Shown here: piece after piece, positions 1-8,935 of the stretch
How the letters are laid out: each line of letters begins with the position of its first letter
Position numbering within the stretch: the stretch's first letter is position 1
Origin: Mesorhizobium loti CJ3sym
GTDB lineage: Bacteria; Pseudomonadota; Alphaproteobacteria; Rhizobiales; Rhizobiaceae
Direction of reading: 5' to 3'
Assembly: GCF_000472785.1 (NCBI RefSeq)
Contig: NZ_AXAL01000006.1
Span: forward strand, 124,208-188,207
DNA length: 64,000 bases
Notes under the pieces: model-generated
Databases searched by the model: none
What the model saw: the letters and a program-made list of their open reading frames with translations, nothing else
Told to the model about the DNA's origin: nothing
Program-made: the position numbers and the translations under genes

Positions 1-2
1 CG

Positions 3-188
3 ACGGCCGACCCGACGAAGCTCGCCGTGATGGAGCGGGTGAAACATGCGCTGGACGATCAGTCGATCATGAACCCCGACAAGGTGCTTCCCTCTGACGT
101 CTGGTTCGTCCGGTCCTCAAGGCCGCTCCTTTCCGGTAATGAGCGCCGACTGCCACCTCAGAACGCGAGCGATCACAACAATGAATAG
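3..188 (+). CDS. FAD-linked oxidase, C-terminal end (cut by window edge)
   Basis: An open frame runs in from the window edge and stops with TAG at 186-188. Its tail reads VKHALDDQSIMNPDKVLP, which matches the end of the FAD-linked oxidase C-terminal domain (GlcD / D-lactate dehydrogenase type), where a helix ends in 'mNPgKvl'. These enzymes oxidise 2-hydroxyacids or related substrates with FAD. Only about 61 residues are visible, so the substrate cannot be inferred. The stop overlaps the possible start of the next gene, which suggests one transcript with the importer downstream. Confidence 0.7.
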   Translation, partial: TADPTKLAVMERVKHALDDQSIMNPDKVLPSDVWFVRSSRPLLSGNERRLPPQNASDHNNE

Positions 189-2226
189 CCCGACGGTGGA
201 ACGACAAGGAATGAACGGATTGACCGCAACCGCCAGCGGTCCAGTGGGATCGACCATGCGCCATGATGAGCCAGCAACAGCCTACGCCTGTGATTTCGCC
301 ACCCTGCGTCAGGGATTTCGCGAAACCGCTGAGCGGGCGGGCGCGGAACTGTCTGAATATGTTCATCCACTGAACGGCCCGGATGGCGAGACGCTGGCGA
401 CCGATGTGGCGCTGCTCGGCCGCCGCGACGCGCGCAAGCTGATCGTGCTCATCTCCGGCACGCATGGTGTCGAGGGTCCGTTCGGCTCGACCTGCCAGAC
501 TGCCTGGCTCGGCCAGAAGAACCTGCGGCGCCTGCCCGCCGACACGGCGATCCTTGCCATTCACCTTATCAATCCCTGGGGCACGGCATGGTCGCGGCGC
601 GTCAACGAGGACAATGTCGACCTCAACCGCAACTTCATCGACTGGTCTTCGAGCACTCCGGTCAACAATGGCTATGCCGGCCTGCACGACGCCGTGGCCT
701 ATAGAGAATGGGAAGGGCCGGACCGCATAGCGGCCGACGACAAGCTCGCGGCTGCGCGCAAGAGGCTTGGGCATGCCGGGCTGGCGGCGATCGTCGAGGC
801 CGGCCAGTATGAGTTCGCCGACGGCATGTTCTACGGCGGTGGTGGCCCGGTCTGGTCGAACCGCACATTGAACGAAATCCTGAAGACTTTTGCCGGCACG
901 GCGCGCCAGGTCATCTTCTTTGATCTGCATACGGGGGCGGGTCCCTACGGTTATCCTGCGCTGCTATCTGTGGCGAGTGCCGAGCATGCCGGGCTTGCCT
1001 GGGGCAAATCCATTTTCGGGCCAGCTCTGACGACCGTTCTGACAGGCCCGGGCGCCAAGACAGGCACCGGCATCGCCGCGACGGCAACCGGCTACGTCTC
1101 CGATGCCGTCCGCAAGGCAATGCCGAACGCGCGCGTGCTGCCGCTTGTCGTCGAGTGCGGGACACTGGATGGGCCGGCCGTCATGGAAGCGGTGCAGGCC
1201 GACAACTGGCTGCATCTGTTCGGCAAGCTGGATTCGCCGCTGGGCAAGCGGATCCGGGAGACGCTGCGCTCAGCCTTCATTCCGGATGATCCGGATTGGC
1301 AGCGCACCTGCCTGTCCAGCAGCCTGCGCTATTTCGACCGCGCGCTGGCGGACCTGCGGACTGTCGAGGTGACCCAGGACGAGGCCACCAGGAGCGAACC
1401 GACGCCGCCAGCGGTCCACGTTCAGGTTGCCGATCCGGCGCCCGCTGACGAGGCGAAGATCACGACGCCGGCCGTGCAGATCGACGAGCTTCACAAGAGC
1501 TTCGGTTCGCTCCTGGTGTTGAAGGGCGTCAATCTCAGCGCCCACGCCGGCGAAGTCATCTCCATGATCGGCTCGTCGGGCTCAGGCAAGAGCACGTTCC
1601 TGCGCTGCATCAATCTTCTGGAACAGCCGGACGGCGGCAAGGTCGCGATCGACGGTGAGCTGATCAAGATGAAGCCGCTGTCGAACGGCCGTCTTGGGCC
1701 TGCCGACATGGCGCAGGTCGAGCGTATCCGAGCCCGCGTCGGCATGGTGTTTCAGAACTTCAATCTATGGCCGCACATGACGGTGGTGGAGAACATCATC
1801 GAGGCACCCCGGCACGTGCTGAAGGAGCCGCGCGAGAAGGCCATCGAGCACGCGCACGTGCTGCTGAAAAAGGTCGGGCTTGCCGACAAGCATGCCCACT
1901 ATCCCGGCCAGTTGTCCGGCGGCCAGCAGCAGCGCGCGGCGATCGCCCGCACGCTGGCGATGCGGCCCAAGGTCATCCTTTTCGACGAGCCGACCTCGGC
2001 GCTCGATCCCGAGCTGGTCGGCGAGGTGCTGCGGGTGATCCGCCAGTTGGCGGAGGAAGGCAACACCATGATCCTCGTGACGCATGAGATGCAATTCGCG
2101 CGCGAGGTCTCCCACAAGGTTCTGTTTCTCCACCAGGGAAAGGTGGAGGAAGAGGGTGCGCCAGCGGAACTGTTCGGCAGCCCGCGCTCGGAGCGTCTGC
2201 GCCAATTCCTGGCACGGACACTGTGA
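181..2226 (+). CDS. Fusion: DUF2817 (M14/AstE-like) zinc hydrolase + polar amino-acid ABC ATPase
   Basis: This 681-residue protein joins two normally separate proteins. Residues about 30-405 are a DUF2817 hydrolase of the zinc carboxypeptidase/succinylglutamate-desuccinylase superfamily. Its expected metal and catalytic residues are all visible: HGVEG (H95, E98), DLNRNF (147-152), DLHTG (H250) and VECGT (E325). After a Pro/Ala-rich linker, residues about 428-680 are a complete ATPase of the polar amino-acid uptake family: Walker A GSSGSGKST at 464, signature LSGGQQQR at about 578, Walker B ILFDEPTSALDPE at about 599. The ATPase works at the cytoplasmic face, so the hydrolase should also be cytosolic and could process the imported compound. 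Start is uncertain: ATG at 181 (overlapping the upstream stop), 211 or 256 are possible and SD signals are weak. The binding protein and two permeases follow in the same operon. Substrate unknown. Confidence 0.9.
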   Translation: MNSPTVERQGMNGLTATASGPVGSTMRHDEPATAYACDFATLRQGFRETAERAGAELSEYVHPLNGPDGETLATDVALLGRRDARKLIVLISGTHGVEGPFGSTCQTAWLGQKNLRRLPADTAILAIHLINPWGTAWSRRVNEDNVDLNRNFIDWSSSTPVNNGYAGLHDAVAYREWEGPDRIAADDKLAAARKRLGHAGLAAIVEAGQYEFADGMFYGGGGPVWSNRTLNEILKTFAGTARQVIFFDLHTGAGPYGYPALLSVASAEHAGLAWGKSIFGPALTTVLTGPGAKTGTGIAATATGYVSDAVRKAMPNARVLPLVVECGTLDGPAVMEAVQADNWLHLFGKLDSPLGKRIRETLRSAFIPDDPDWQRTCLSSSLRYFDRALADLRTVEVTQDEATRSEPTPPAVHVQVADPAPADEAKITTPAVQIDELHKSFGSLLVLKGVNLSAHAGEVISMIGSSGSGKSTFLRCINLLEQPDGGKVAIDGELIKMKPLSNGRLGPADMAQVERIRARVGMVFQNFNLWPHMTVVENIIEAPRHVLKEPREKAIEHAHVLLKKVGLADKHAHYPGQLSGGQQQRAAIARTLAMRPKVILFDEPTSALDPELVGEVLRVIRQLAEEGNTMILVTHEMQFAREVSHKVLFLHQGKVEEEGAPAELFGSPRSERLRQFLARTL

Positions 2227-2299
2227 GGAAGCCGCATCCTCGAAGCGTCCGGTTCGGACCGGACAACGGCAATGAAGACCAACAACAAGGGGAACTGAC

Positions 2300-3097
2300 A
2301 TGAAACTGAAAGTCTTGACGCTACTCGCCTTTCTCGCGGGAAGCATTGGCAGCGCATTGGCGGCGGAAGGCGAGCTGTCTATCGGCACCGAAGGCGCCTA
2401 CCCGCCATGGAGCATGTCCGACGCCAACGGCAATGTCACCGGCTTCGACGCCGATGTCGGCGCGTTGCTGTGCACCAAGCTTGGCGTGACGTGCCATTTC
2501 GTCGTGCAGGCGTTCGACGGCTTGATCCCGGCGCTGAAAGCCAAGCGCTTCGACGTCATCATCTCAGGCATGTCGATCACCGCCGATCGCAAGAAGGAGA
2601 TCAACTTCAGCGTCGGCTATGCAGAACTGGCCAACATGTTCGTCGCGGCCAAGGGCTCCGACCTGGCCGCTATCACCGATGTCGACACGCTGCTCAAGTC
2701 GCTCGACGGCAAGAAGGTCGGCGTGCAGGCCGGTACGACGCACGCTCATTTCCTCGAGAAGCGTGCACCGAATGCCGACCTGAAAACCTACGACACGCTT
2801 GACCAGATGCAGATCGACCTGGCGAGCGGCCGCATCGACACGGCTTTCGCCGATCAATCCGCCTTGCAGGATTTCCTGGACAAGCCTGACGGCAAGAACT
2901 TCCAGCTGATCGGCGTCGAGATCAAGAGCACGTTCGATCCGACGCTTGGCGAGGGCATCGGCGTCGGCATCGCGCAGGACAACACCGAACTCAAGGGCAA
3001 GATCGACAAAGCGCTTTGCGAATTGATCGCCGACGGCTCGGTCGGCAAGGCCAGCCAGAAATGGTTCAAGACGGACATTTCCCGGCCCTGCAAATAG
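2300..3097 (+). CDS. Amino-acid ABC transporter, periplasmic binding protein
   Basis: This 265-residue SBP_bac_3 (family 3) solute-binding protein should deliver a polar or basic amino acid, or a derivative, to the importer encoded around it. A Sec signal peptide (KLKVLTLLAFLAGSIGSALA) ends near residue 21. The mature protein opens with the family pattern LSIGTEGAYPPW and continues with GFDADVGALLC and GMSITADRKKEINFS. The C-terminal WFKTDISRPC pattern is also typical. AAGGGG lies upstream of ATG 2300. A stem-loop without a T-run follows the stop, as often seen after highly expressed binding-protein genes. Ligand not determinable from sequence. Confidence 0.92.
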   Translation: MKLKVLTLLAFLAGSIGSALAAEGELSIGTEGAYPPWSMSDANGNVTGFDADVGALLCTKLGVTCHFVVQAFDGLIPALKAKRFDVIISGMSITADRKKEINFSVGYAELANMFVAAKGSDLAAITDVDTLLKSLDGKKVGVQAGTTHAHFLEKRAPNADLKTYDTLDQMQIDLASGRIDTAFADQSALQDFLDKPDGKNFQLIGVEIKSTFDPTLGEGIGVGIAQDNTELKGKIDKALCELIADGSVGKASQKWFKTDISRPCK

Positions 3098-3106
3098 GTC
3101 TCTCGC

Positions 3107-3130
3107 CTGCGCCCGGGCAACCGGGCGCAG
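3107..3130 (+). promoter_or_regulatory. Stem-loop between binding-protein and permease genes
   Basis: A perfect 10-bp stem, CTGCGCCCGG / CCGGGCGCAG, closes on a GCAA (GNRA) tetraloop just after the binding-protein stop. There is no following T-run. It therefore looks like an mRNA-stabilising or processing hairpin, not a terminator, and could raise binding protein above permease levels. That function is inferred from similar transporter operons. Confidence 0.7.
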
Positions 3131-3166
3131 TCATCTCGTCCGCACGGCACACGAGGGGCAACTTCA

Positions 3167-3874
3167 ATGGAATTCGGTCTCTGGCAGGTCTGGGAAGCGG
3201 GTTGGGTCACCGCCATCCTGCGTGGCGCGTCGATTACCATCCTTGTCGGTCTCGTCAGCATGGCGGCCGGGCTGGCGATCGGCATTGTCTGCGGGCTGAT
3301 CAAATGGGCACGGATATTTCCGCTTTCGCTGCTGGTCGATGCCTATACGTCACTGGTGCGCGGCGTGCCAGAATTGCTCATCATCTACCTGTTGTTTTTC
3401 AGTTCGGTTGAATTCGTCACCAAGGTCGTGACCGCGTTCGGCTACGCCGGCGTCGCGGAGAGCGGTTATGCGTTCGTCATCGCGGTCATCGCCATCGGCG
3501 CGATCTCGGGCGCCTATTCGACCGAGGTCGTGCGCGGGGCGCTCGGTGCGATCCCCGAGGGACATATCGAGGCTGCTCGCGCGCTTGGCCTTTCTGGCGG
3601 CCGCATCTTTCTCCGCATCATCGCGCCGCAGATGCTGCGCATCGCGGTTCCGGGCATCAATAATGTCTGGCAGACGACGATCAAGGACACGGCCCTGGTC
3701 TCGGTGGTCGGCCTTCAGGAGTTGATGCGCATTTCCTTCATCGGCGCCAACTCCACCCGTCACCCGTTCATCTTCTACCTGATCGCTGCGGTGGTCTATC
3801 TGGTCATCACGCTTGTCAGCCAGGCCGGGTTCGACGGCGTCGAACGCCTGCTCAGGCCGAGGACGAGGAAATAG
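3167..3874 (+). CDS. Amino-acid ABC transporter permease (first)
   Basis: This 235-residue inner-membrane permease is of the HisMQ/ArtQ type, with about five hydrophobic segments. The N-terminal pattern LRGASITILVGLVSMAAGL is typical. The cytoplasmic EAA loop that docks on the ATPase is visible as GHIEAARALGLSGGRIFLRI. GAGGGG precedes ATG 3167. The stop at 3872-3874 lies one base before the second permease start, so the pair is translationally linked and probably forms a heterodimeric channel. Confidence 0.93.
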   Translation: MEFGLWQVWEAGWVTAILRGASITILVGLVSMAAGLAIGIVCGLIKWARIFPLSLLVDAYTSLVRGVPELLIIYLLFFSSVEFVTKVVTAFGYAGVAESGYAFVIAVIAIGAISGAYSTEVVRGALGAIPEGHIEAARALGLSGGRIFLRIIAPQMLRIAVPGINNVWQTTIKDTALVSVVGLQELMRISFIGANSTRHPFIFYLIAAVVYLVITLVSQAGFDGVERLLRPRTRK

Positions 3875-3875
3875 C

Positions 3876-4610
3876 ATGATCGATCTCATCCAGCTTGCGG
3901 TTCCCGTCCTGCTTAAGGGCCTGTGGGTCACGGCGGCGCTGACATTCGTTTCGGTACTGATCGGCTTCAATCTGGGCCTTGGGCTGGCGTTGATGCGGCT
4001 GTCCTCGAACCGCTTCCTGTCAGGCTTCGCCAAATATTATTCCAATGTCTTTCGCGGGACGCCGCTGCTGGTGCAGATTTTCCTGTTCTATTACGGGCTC
4101 GGCCAGCTTTCGCTGATCAAGGACAACGCTGCCTTGTGGTGGGTGATCAGTGACGGTGCGCGCTGCGCTGTCCTGGCGCTGGCGCTGAACACGGCTGCCT
4201 ACACATCCGAAATCCTGCGCGGCGGATTGATGTCGGTTCCGGTTGGCCTCGTCGAAGCGGCCCAGGCGTGCGGCATGTCGCGCATGCTGCGGTTCCGCCG
4301 CATCGAGTTTCCGCTCGCCATCCGCCAGGCGCTGCCGGCCTATGGCAATGAGCTTATCCTTGTCGTCAAGGGGACAAGCCTTGCCTCGACGATCACGGTG
4401 CTCGAAATCACCGGCTACGCCAAGCGGCTGATGAGCCAGACCTTCGCGATCTTCGAGATTTTCGCCATTGCGGGCGTGCTCTATCTCGTGATCAATCTTC
4501 TGTTGATCGCGGTAATCCGAGCCATAGAGCGGTTTCTCATGCGCCATGAGGCCTCTTCCGGCCGGAAATTGGTCGCGCCGCACCCAAATCGATCAACCGT
4601 GGTTTCGTGA
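3876..4610 (+). CDS. Amino-acid ABC transporter permease (second)
   Basis: This 244-residue partner permease belongs to the same family. It has FRGTPLLVQIFLFYYGLGQ, typical of HisM/ArtM-type subunits, and the EAA loop VGLVEAAQACGMSRMLRFRR. Start 3876 is chosen because it follows the previous stop by one base; an upstream in-frame start would overlap the first permease by about 60 bases. It completes the importer whose ATPase is the fusion protein encoded at 181-2226. Confidence 0.93.
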   Translation: MIDLIQLAVPVLLKGLWVTAALTFVSVLIGFNLGLGLALMRLSSNRFLSGFAKYYSNVFRGTPLLVQIFLFYYGLGQLSLIKDNAALWWVISDGARCAVLALALNTAAYTSEILRGGLMSVPVGLVEAAQACGMSRMLRFRRIEFPLAIRQALPAYGNELILVVKGTSLASTITVLEITGYAKRLMSQTFAIFEIFAIAGVLYLVINLLLIAVIRAIERFLMRHEASSGRKLVAPHPNRSTVVS

Positions 4611-5189
4611 CACCTTGCCAAGATTGGCGGTTTGGTCTGCTTGACCTTTGAGCGGCCCGTCATCATCGATAGGGTCGGCTTAGGACAAGCTTATTGTTCG
4701 GGCAGTTTTCGCGGCCTAATCGCTTCGCCCCTATCTCGATCGTCCACCAGGGCTCGAGTGCCGCTGCGAAAGCAATCGGGACTGCGAGGGACTCGAAGCC
4801 GTATGGCATTTCCTCTGCGGGCTGCCCTAAAGCTGACGGTCCGTTTCCGTGCCCCAAGCTGACCCGCCTGCGACCTCGCGCCTTAACGTAGCGATGGCAA
4901 GGGACCTTGGTCGCTCTGCACTATTTCGTCCTGGAGTTGGGCTTACTGGAAATAGTCCTCGATGAGCGGATGTCGCATGAGACAGCTGGTTGGCGGCGGT
5001 TCAATTCCGGTTGCCGGATTCTAACTGGGTGCAACCAAACTGGTGAAAGCGGCACTAAGCCAGGATTTTTGGTCCTTCATCCTGCCAATCGCCAAAATAC
5101 ATCAGGTGGTTGGATACCATCAAAAATACCAACACCGAGACGGGGGAAACCCACTTAATAATGGTGCCGGCCTTCATCGCGCCGCCGAC
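4611..5189. other. 579-bp stretch without a convincing gene
   Basis: Several short open frames exist on both strands, but none has a clear ribosome site or a recognisable product. The part around 5000-5160 is visibly less GC-rich than its surroundings, which fits foreign or decayed DNA. Around 5000 there is a tRNA T-loop-like motif (GTTCAATTC), but no matching acceptor stem. Confidence 0.5.
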
Positions 5190-7013
5190 CTAGCGGCCCC
5201 TCGAAACCTCTAGTGCAGGCGCAGGGCTTTCGTCCGCGTATTCGGGTATCGCCGCCTTGGCGTAGCCCTGCCGAATGCGTTCGGCGTCGGCCGGATTGCT
5301 GAAGGGTAGCCGCCCCAGGTGCTCTGAAAAGCGATAGCTCGGGTTTATCTCTTTTAGCTCGGCGCTCACGCGCCGTGCTTCATCGACGTCGCCGAGGTGG
5401 CCAAGCGCGGCAATAAGGAGCCCCCGCGACAGGTCGGTCTTGGGCGACACGCGGATACGCTCGCGAAATGCCTCGACCGCTTTCTGGTACTGCCCGGCCA
5501 GGAGGTAAGCCGAGCCGATGAAGTGCCAGGTCAAATGGCCCTGCAGCGGATCGAGGCGCAGCGCGTGCTCCAGATCCGGAATCGCCTCCAGCGGCGCGCC
5601 GTTGTAGATGTTGCCCACCCCGCGCAGGCCGAAGGCCAGTGCGAAGTTGGGGTTGAGAGCAAGCGCCTTCTCCACCTCTTCGCGATGTCCGGCCGGATCC
5701 TTCTCCCAAAACTTCACCAGCGCGGCCATGTAATGCCCATAGGGCAGGTTGGGGTCCTTCTCGAGCGCCAGCCGACTATAATGGGCAGAGAGTTCCTTGC
5801 TGTCGGTGCGCCCGCTCCAGTGGTTCTGAAAGTCCTGGTTGTAAGCGTGAGCCAGGCCGGCATACGGTTCGGCATAGTCGGGGTCGAGCTCAATTGCCTG
5901 GGTGAACAAGGCGACCGCGCGCTCGAATGTCTCGTTTGTCTTATCAGGACCGGACAAGACCTCGCGCCCGCGCAGGAAAAGATCATGCGCCTGGATGTTT
6001 CTCGTTGGTGTATGGGCGATGCGCGCCGACTCGGCCGGGGTCAGGGCAACCCTGAGGGCTTCGACGATGCGGTGCGTCACGTCGTCCTGCAGCGCGAAGA
6101 TATCGGTCATGTCGCGGTCGTAGCGGTCCGCCCAGACATGGGTCCCGGTCCGCGCATCGATCAACTGGGCATTGATCCTGACGCGGTTGCCGGCGCGGCG
6201 GATCGAGCCCTCGAGCACCGCAGTCACGCCGAGCTCGCGCCCGACCGTCCGGACATCGATGTTCTTGCCTTTGTAGGTGAAGCTGGAGTTGCGGGCGATG
6301 ACCGAGAGGCCGGCGACCTTCGACAGGTCGGTTATGATGTCTTCGCTGATGCCGTCGGCGAAGTAGTCCTGCTCGGTGTCGCCGCTCATATTGGCGAACG
6401 GCAGGACGGCGATCGACAGCTTTGCCGACTTTGATCCTGCCGGCCGGCTCGTCGAGGGCTCCGACGTCGCGATCGCCTTCGCGCCGGCGGCACCGACCGC
6501 CAGCGAATAAACTCGGATCGGCTCGGCGATGTTCTTGAGCTGCGTGCTGCCGAGATCGGCGACCGAGAGGTTGAGCCTGGCTTTGACCTGGCGATAGGCA
6601 TCTTCGGACAGGCAGATGGCCCCGGGCGCCGCAACGCCCTCCAGACGCGAAGCGATGTTGACACCATCGCCCATCAGGTCGCCGTCGCTTTCCTCGACAA
6701 CGTCTCCCAGATGAATGCCGATCCGGAATTCGATGCGACGGTCCTGCGGTACACCGGCGTTGCGCTCCACCATTCCGTTCTGCACCTCGATAGCGCAGCG
6801 CACGGCATCCACCACGCTGCGGAACTCGACCAGCGCTCCATCCCCGGTGCGCTTGATCACGCGCCCGTTGTGCACGGCGATGGTCGGATCCATCAGGTCG
6901 CTGCGTAGTGCCCGCAACCTCGCCAAGGTGCGATCTTCGTCTTCGCTGGCGAGCCGACTATATCCGACCACGTCTGCGGCTAGAATTGCGGCTAGCTTGC
7001 GATTCTCACCCAT
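5190..7013 (-). CDS. Class III adenylate/guanylate cyclase with TolB-like and TPR regions
   Basis: This 607-residue predicted cytoplasmic nucleotide cyclase is of a type multiplied in rhizobia. Residues about 5-170 form the catalytic domain: AAILAADVVGYSRL carries the first metal aspartate, RTGDGALVEF and GIHLGDVVEESDGDLMGDGV follow, then NIASRLEG. Residues about 205-325 match the TolB-like/FlgO-type domain (LSIAVLPFANMSGD, DYFADGISEDIITDLS, GRELGVTAVLEGSIRRAGNR). The rest is TPR-like (DPDYAEPYAGLAHAY, NPNFALAFGLRGVGNIYNG). It likely makes cAMP; the TolB/TPR half would be a sensor or scaffold. Start 7013 is preferred over an upstream in-frame start because GGAGG lies just before it. Confidence 0.9.
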   Translation of the reverse strand: MGENRKLAAILAADVVGYSRLASEDEDRTLARLRALRSDLMDPTIAVHNGRVIKRTGDGALVEFRSVVDAVRCAIEVQNGMVERNAGVPQDRRIEFRIGIHLGDVVEESDGDLMGDGVNIASRLEGVAAPGAICLSEDAYRQVKARLNLSVADLGSTQLKNIAEPIRVYSLAVGAAGAKAIATSEPSTSRPAGSKSAKLSIAVLPFANMSGDTEQDYFADGISEDIITDLSKVAGLSVIARNSSFTYKGKNIDVRTVGRELGVTAVLEGSIRRAGNRVRINAQLIDARTGTHVWADRYDRDMTDIFALQDDVTHRIVEALRVALTPAESARIAHTPTRNIQAHDLFLRGREVLSGPDKTNETFERAVALFTQAIELDPDYAEPYAGLAHAYNQDFQNHWSGRTDSKELSAHYSRLALEKDPNLPYGHYMAALVKFWEKDPAGHREEVEKALALNPNFALAFGLRGVGNIYNGAPLEAIPDLEHALRLDPLQGHLTWHFIGSAYLLAGQYQKAVEAFRERIRVSPKTDLSRGLLIAALGHLGDVDEARRVSAELKEINPSYRFSEHLGRLPFSNPADAERIRQGYAKAAIPEYADESPAPALEVSRGR

Positions 7014-7378
7014 AGCGCCCTCCGCGGCTACCGAGGTTAGCACAACGAACCGTTGAGCGCCTCCCCATTCGATGGGTGCGATCCTGGCGAAAGTCGTCGT
7101 TGAAATTAGCGCGCGCCTAACGGCAGCTATTCAAGCCTCGACGCCTGGAAGCCGACAGTCAGAACTCGGCCCCGTTCCCGTCAGAAGCAGCCCAGCGGAA
7201 TTGCGCCTTAAGTCTGCCGTCGAGCGGGCGGCCGTCCTTTCCCACTAGCGGTCACGCGCCTTCGCTTGAAGACGACCGTTCGCACGATACGCATTAGCGT
7301 TGCATTCGGACTGCGTGTTTGGCTTTCAAACCGTCCCGAGCCGTGGAACTACATTGGAACCATGGCGGCTTGGCGGCT
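7014..7378. other. 365-bp stretch without a gene
   Basis: This lies upstream of the cyclase on its strand and should hold its promoter. I see no coding sequence, RNA gene or strong inverted repeat here. Confidence 0.4.
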
Positions 7379-7534
7379 TTAAGCGAGCTCTCCCAAGTAC
7401 GTAGCCAACGCCTCAGCTCCGTCGAAAGCACCTGCCATGTAGCCATCAGGACGCACGAGCGACATCAACCCACTGGCTACCGGCGGTCGAACTGCCGGCT
7501 CGATGATATGGCCGTAGCGCTGCGACAACGCATT
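7379..7534 (-). pseudogene. Possible C-terminal remnant of a FAD-dependent monooxygenase
   Basis: A minus-strand frame ends with SLVRPDGYMAGAFDGAEAL and stops at 7379. The 'LVRPDGyvA' pattern is typical of the last 30 residues of FAD-binding aromatic monooxygenases (PheA/TfdB-like). The N-terminal 90 percent is absent, because sequence beyond about 7535 belongs to a recombinase fragment on the other strand. The assignment rests on one short motif, so it is tentative. Confidence 0.35.
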
Positions 7535-8174
7535 GGTCGAGGCGGTCGACTCGATCCGGATACGGCGCATGAAAATCAAGTCGGGCGGGTTTATCACCTG
7601 GGAGGAGGAGGACATTGTCGCGTTCTACGCAGCGCACGCAGAGGGCACCCGTGCCCGCCTCGCCCTCGACCTTCTGCTGTTCACCGGTCAGCGACGCTCG
7701 GACGTTATTGGTATGGGCCGGCAGCACGTCAAGAACGACGTCCTCTCCATTCGCCAGCAAAAGACGGGCACAGCCGTCTCGATCCCACTTCATGCATACC
7801 TCAAACGCACGCTCGATGCCCGACCCCAGGGCAACCTCACATTTCTCCTGACGCAATACGAAAAGCCGTTCCAGCCCGAGTCCTTCACGAACTGGTTCCG
7901 GGTCTGTGTCCGCGAAGCTGGTTTGCGCGAGGATTTGGCAAGCGGCGCCATGGGGCTTTCACCGCACGGTCTGCGTAAGGCGTGTAGCCGACGGCTTGCT
8001 CAAGCGGGCTGCACGCCCCACCAGATCAAGGCAATCACGGGCCACAAAAAGCTCGATGAGATCGTTCGCTACACCGAGGCCGTGGATCAGATGCGCTTGG
8101 CGCATGAAGCGATGAATGCCATCGCCGAGCACGGAGCAGGAACAAAAGCTGTCAAACCGAATGGCTTGGTTTGA
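7533..8174 (+). pseudogene. Tyrosine recombinase (phage-type integrase), catalytic domain only
   Basis: The frame encodes 213 residues at most (ATG also at 7569). It covers only the catalytic domain of a tyrosine recombinase. All active-site positions are visible: Arg in TGQRRSDV, Lys in RQQKTG, HGLRK (H-x-x-R), TGHKKL, and the nucleophile in IVRYTEA. The N-terminal SAM-like core-binding domain, normally 120-180 residues, is missing. The coding sequence abuts the remnant of another gene on the opposite strand. It is probably the decayed left-over of an integrative element and probably inactive without the core-binding domain. Confidence 0.8.
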
Positions 8175-8218
8175 CAATTTTGCTAGTAAGCTATTGAAAA
8201 CGCATAGATGGGAAACGG

Positions 8219-8935
8219 CTATTCCACACTGAGCCGATACCCAATACCGCGCACCGTCTGCAACCAGACCGGATTGGACGGATCGCGCTCGATCTTGCGG
8301 CGCAGCCGGTTGATCTGGACGTCGATGGTACGCTCGCCGACCTCCGAATCGTCACCAACCAGCTCGTGGCGCGGAATGGTTTCGCCGGCGCGCGCGGCGA
8401 AGATCGCCAGGATCTCCTGCTCGCGGTCGGTCAGCTTCAGCGCCTCGCCGCCACGCTTCAATTCGCGCCTGGCGATCTGGAAGGTGTAGGGGCCGAAGAC
8501 CAGTTGCTCGACCTTGGGCGTCGTCGCCGGGCCGCCGCGGCGCAGGATGTTGTTGATGCGCAGGATCAGCTCGCGCGGATCGAAGGGTTTCGGCAGATAG
8601 TCGTCGGCACCGGCCTCCAGCCCTGAGATGCGGCTGTCGGTTTCCGACAGCGCCGTCAGCATCAGTATCGGCACGTTCTTTTCGGCCCGCAATGACTTGG
8701 TGAGGTCGACGCCGGTCTCGCCCGGCATCATGACATCGAGCACCAGCAGGTCGAAATCGAGGCCGGCCAGTTTGCGCCTGGCTTCGCCGGCATTGCCGGC
8801 GACAGTGACGCGAAAGCCGTTTTCGGTCAGATACTGCTTGAGAAGATTGCGGATGCGGGTGTCGTCGTCGACCACGAGCAGATGCGGCGCATCGTCATCC
8901 GGTGCGGCCTGCTCGACCCTCTCAGTGCTCTCCAT
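8219..8935 (-). CDS. petR: OmpR-family response regulator (PetR-like)
   Basis: This 238-residue two-domain regulator has a receiver at about residues 15-130 (LLVVDDDTRIRN acid pair, phospho-acceptor Asp in LLVLDVMMPGE, switch Thr in ILMLTALSE, Lys in YLPKPFDP). A winged-helix DNA-binding domain follows (LTDREQEILAIFAARAGETI, RTIDVQINRLRRKIE). Start 8935 has AGGGA upstream and overlaps the end of the MarR gene by 14 bases, so the two are coupled. A MarR-OmpR pair in this order is known as petP-petR in Rhodobacter capsulatus; no histidine kinase lies beside it here. Confidence 0.88.
   Translation of the reverse strand: MESTERVEQAAPDDDAPHLLVVDDDTRIRNLLKQYLTENGFRVTVAGNAGEARRKLAGLDFDLLVLDVMMPGETGVDLTKSLRAEKNVPILMLTALSETDSRISGLEAGADDYLPKPFDPRELILRINNILRRGGPATTPKVEQLVFGPYTFQIARRELKRGGEALKLTDREQEILAIFAARAGETIPRHELVGDDSEVGERTIDVQINRLRRKIERDPSNPVWLQTVRGIGYRLSVE

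Noticed and set aside
4985..5045. tRNA-like 3' half (T-loop GTTCAATTC, later GCAACCA)
   Set aside because: The T-stem has a mismatch and no complementary acceptor stem or anticodon arm lies upstream. At most an old attachment-site relic.
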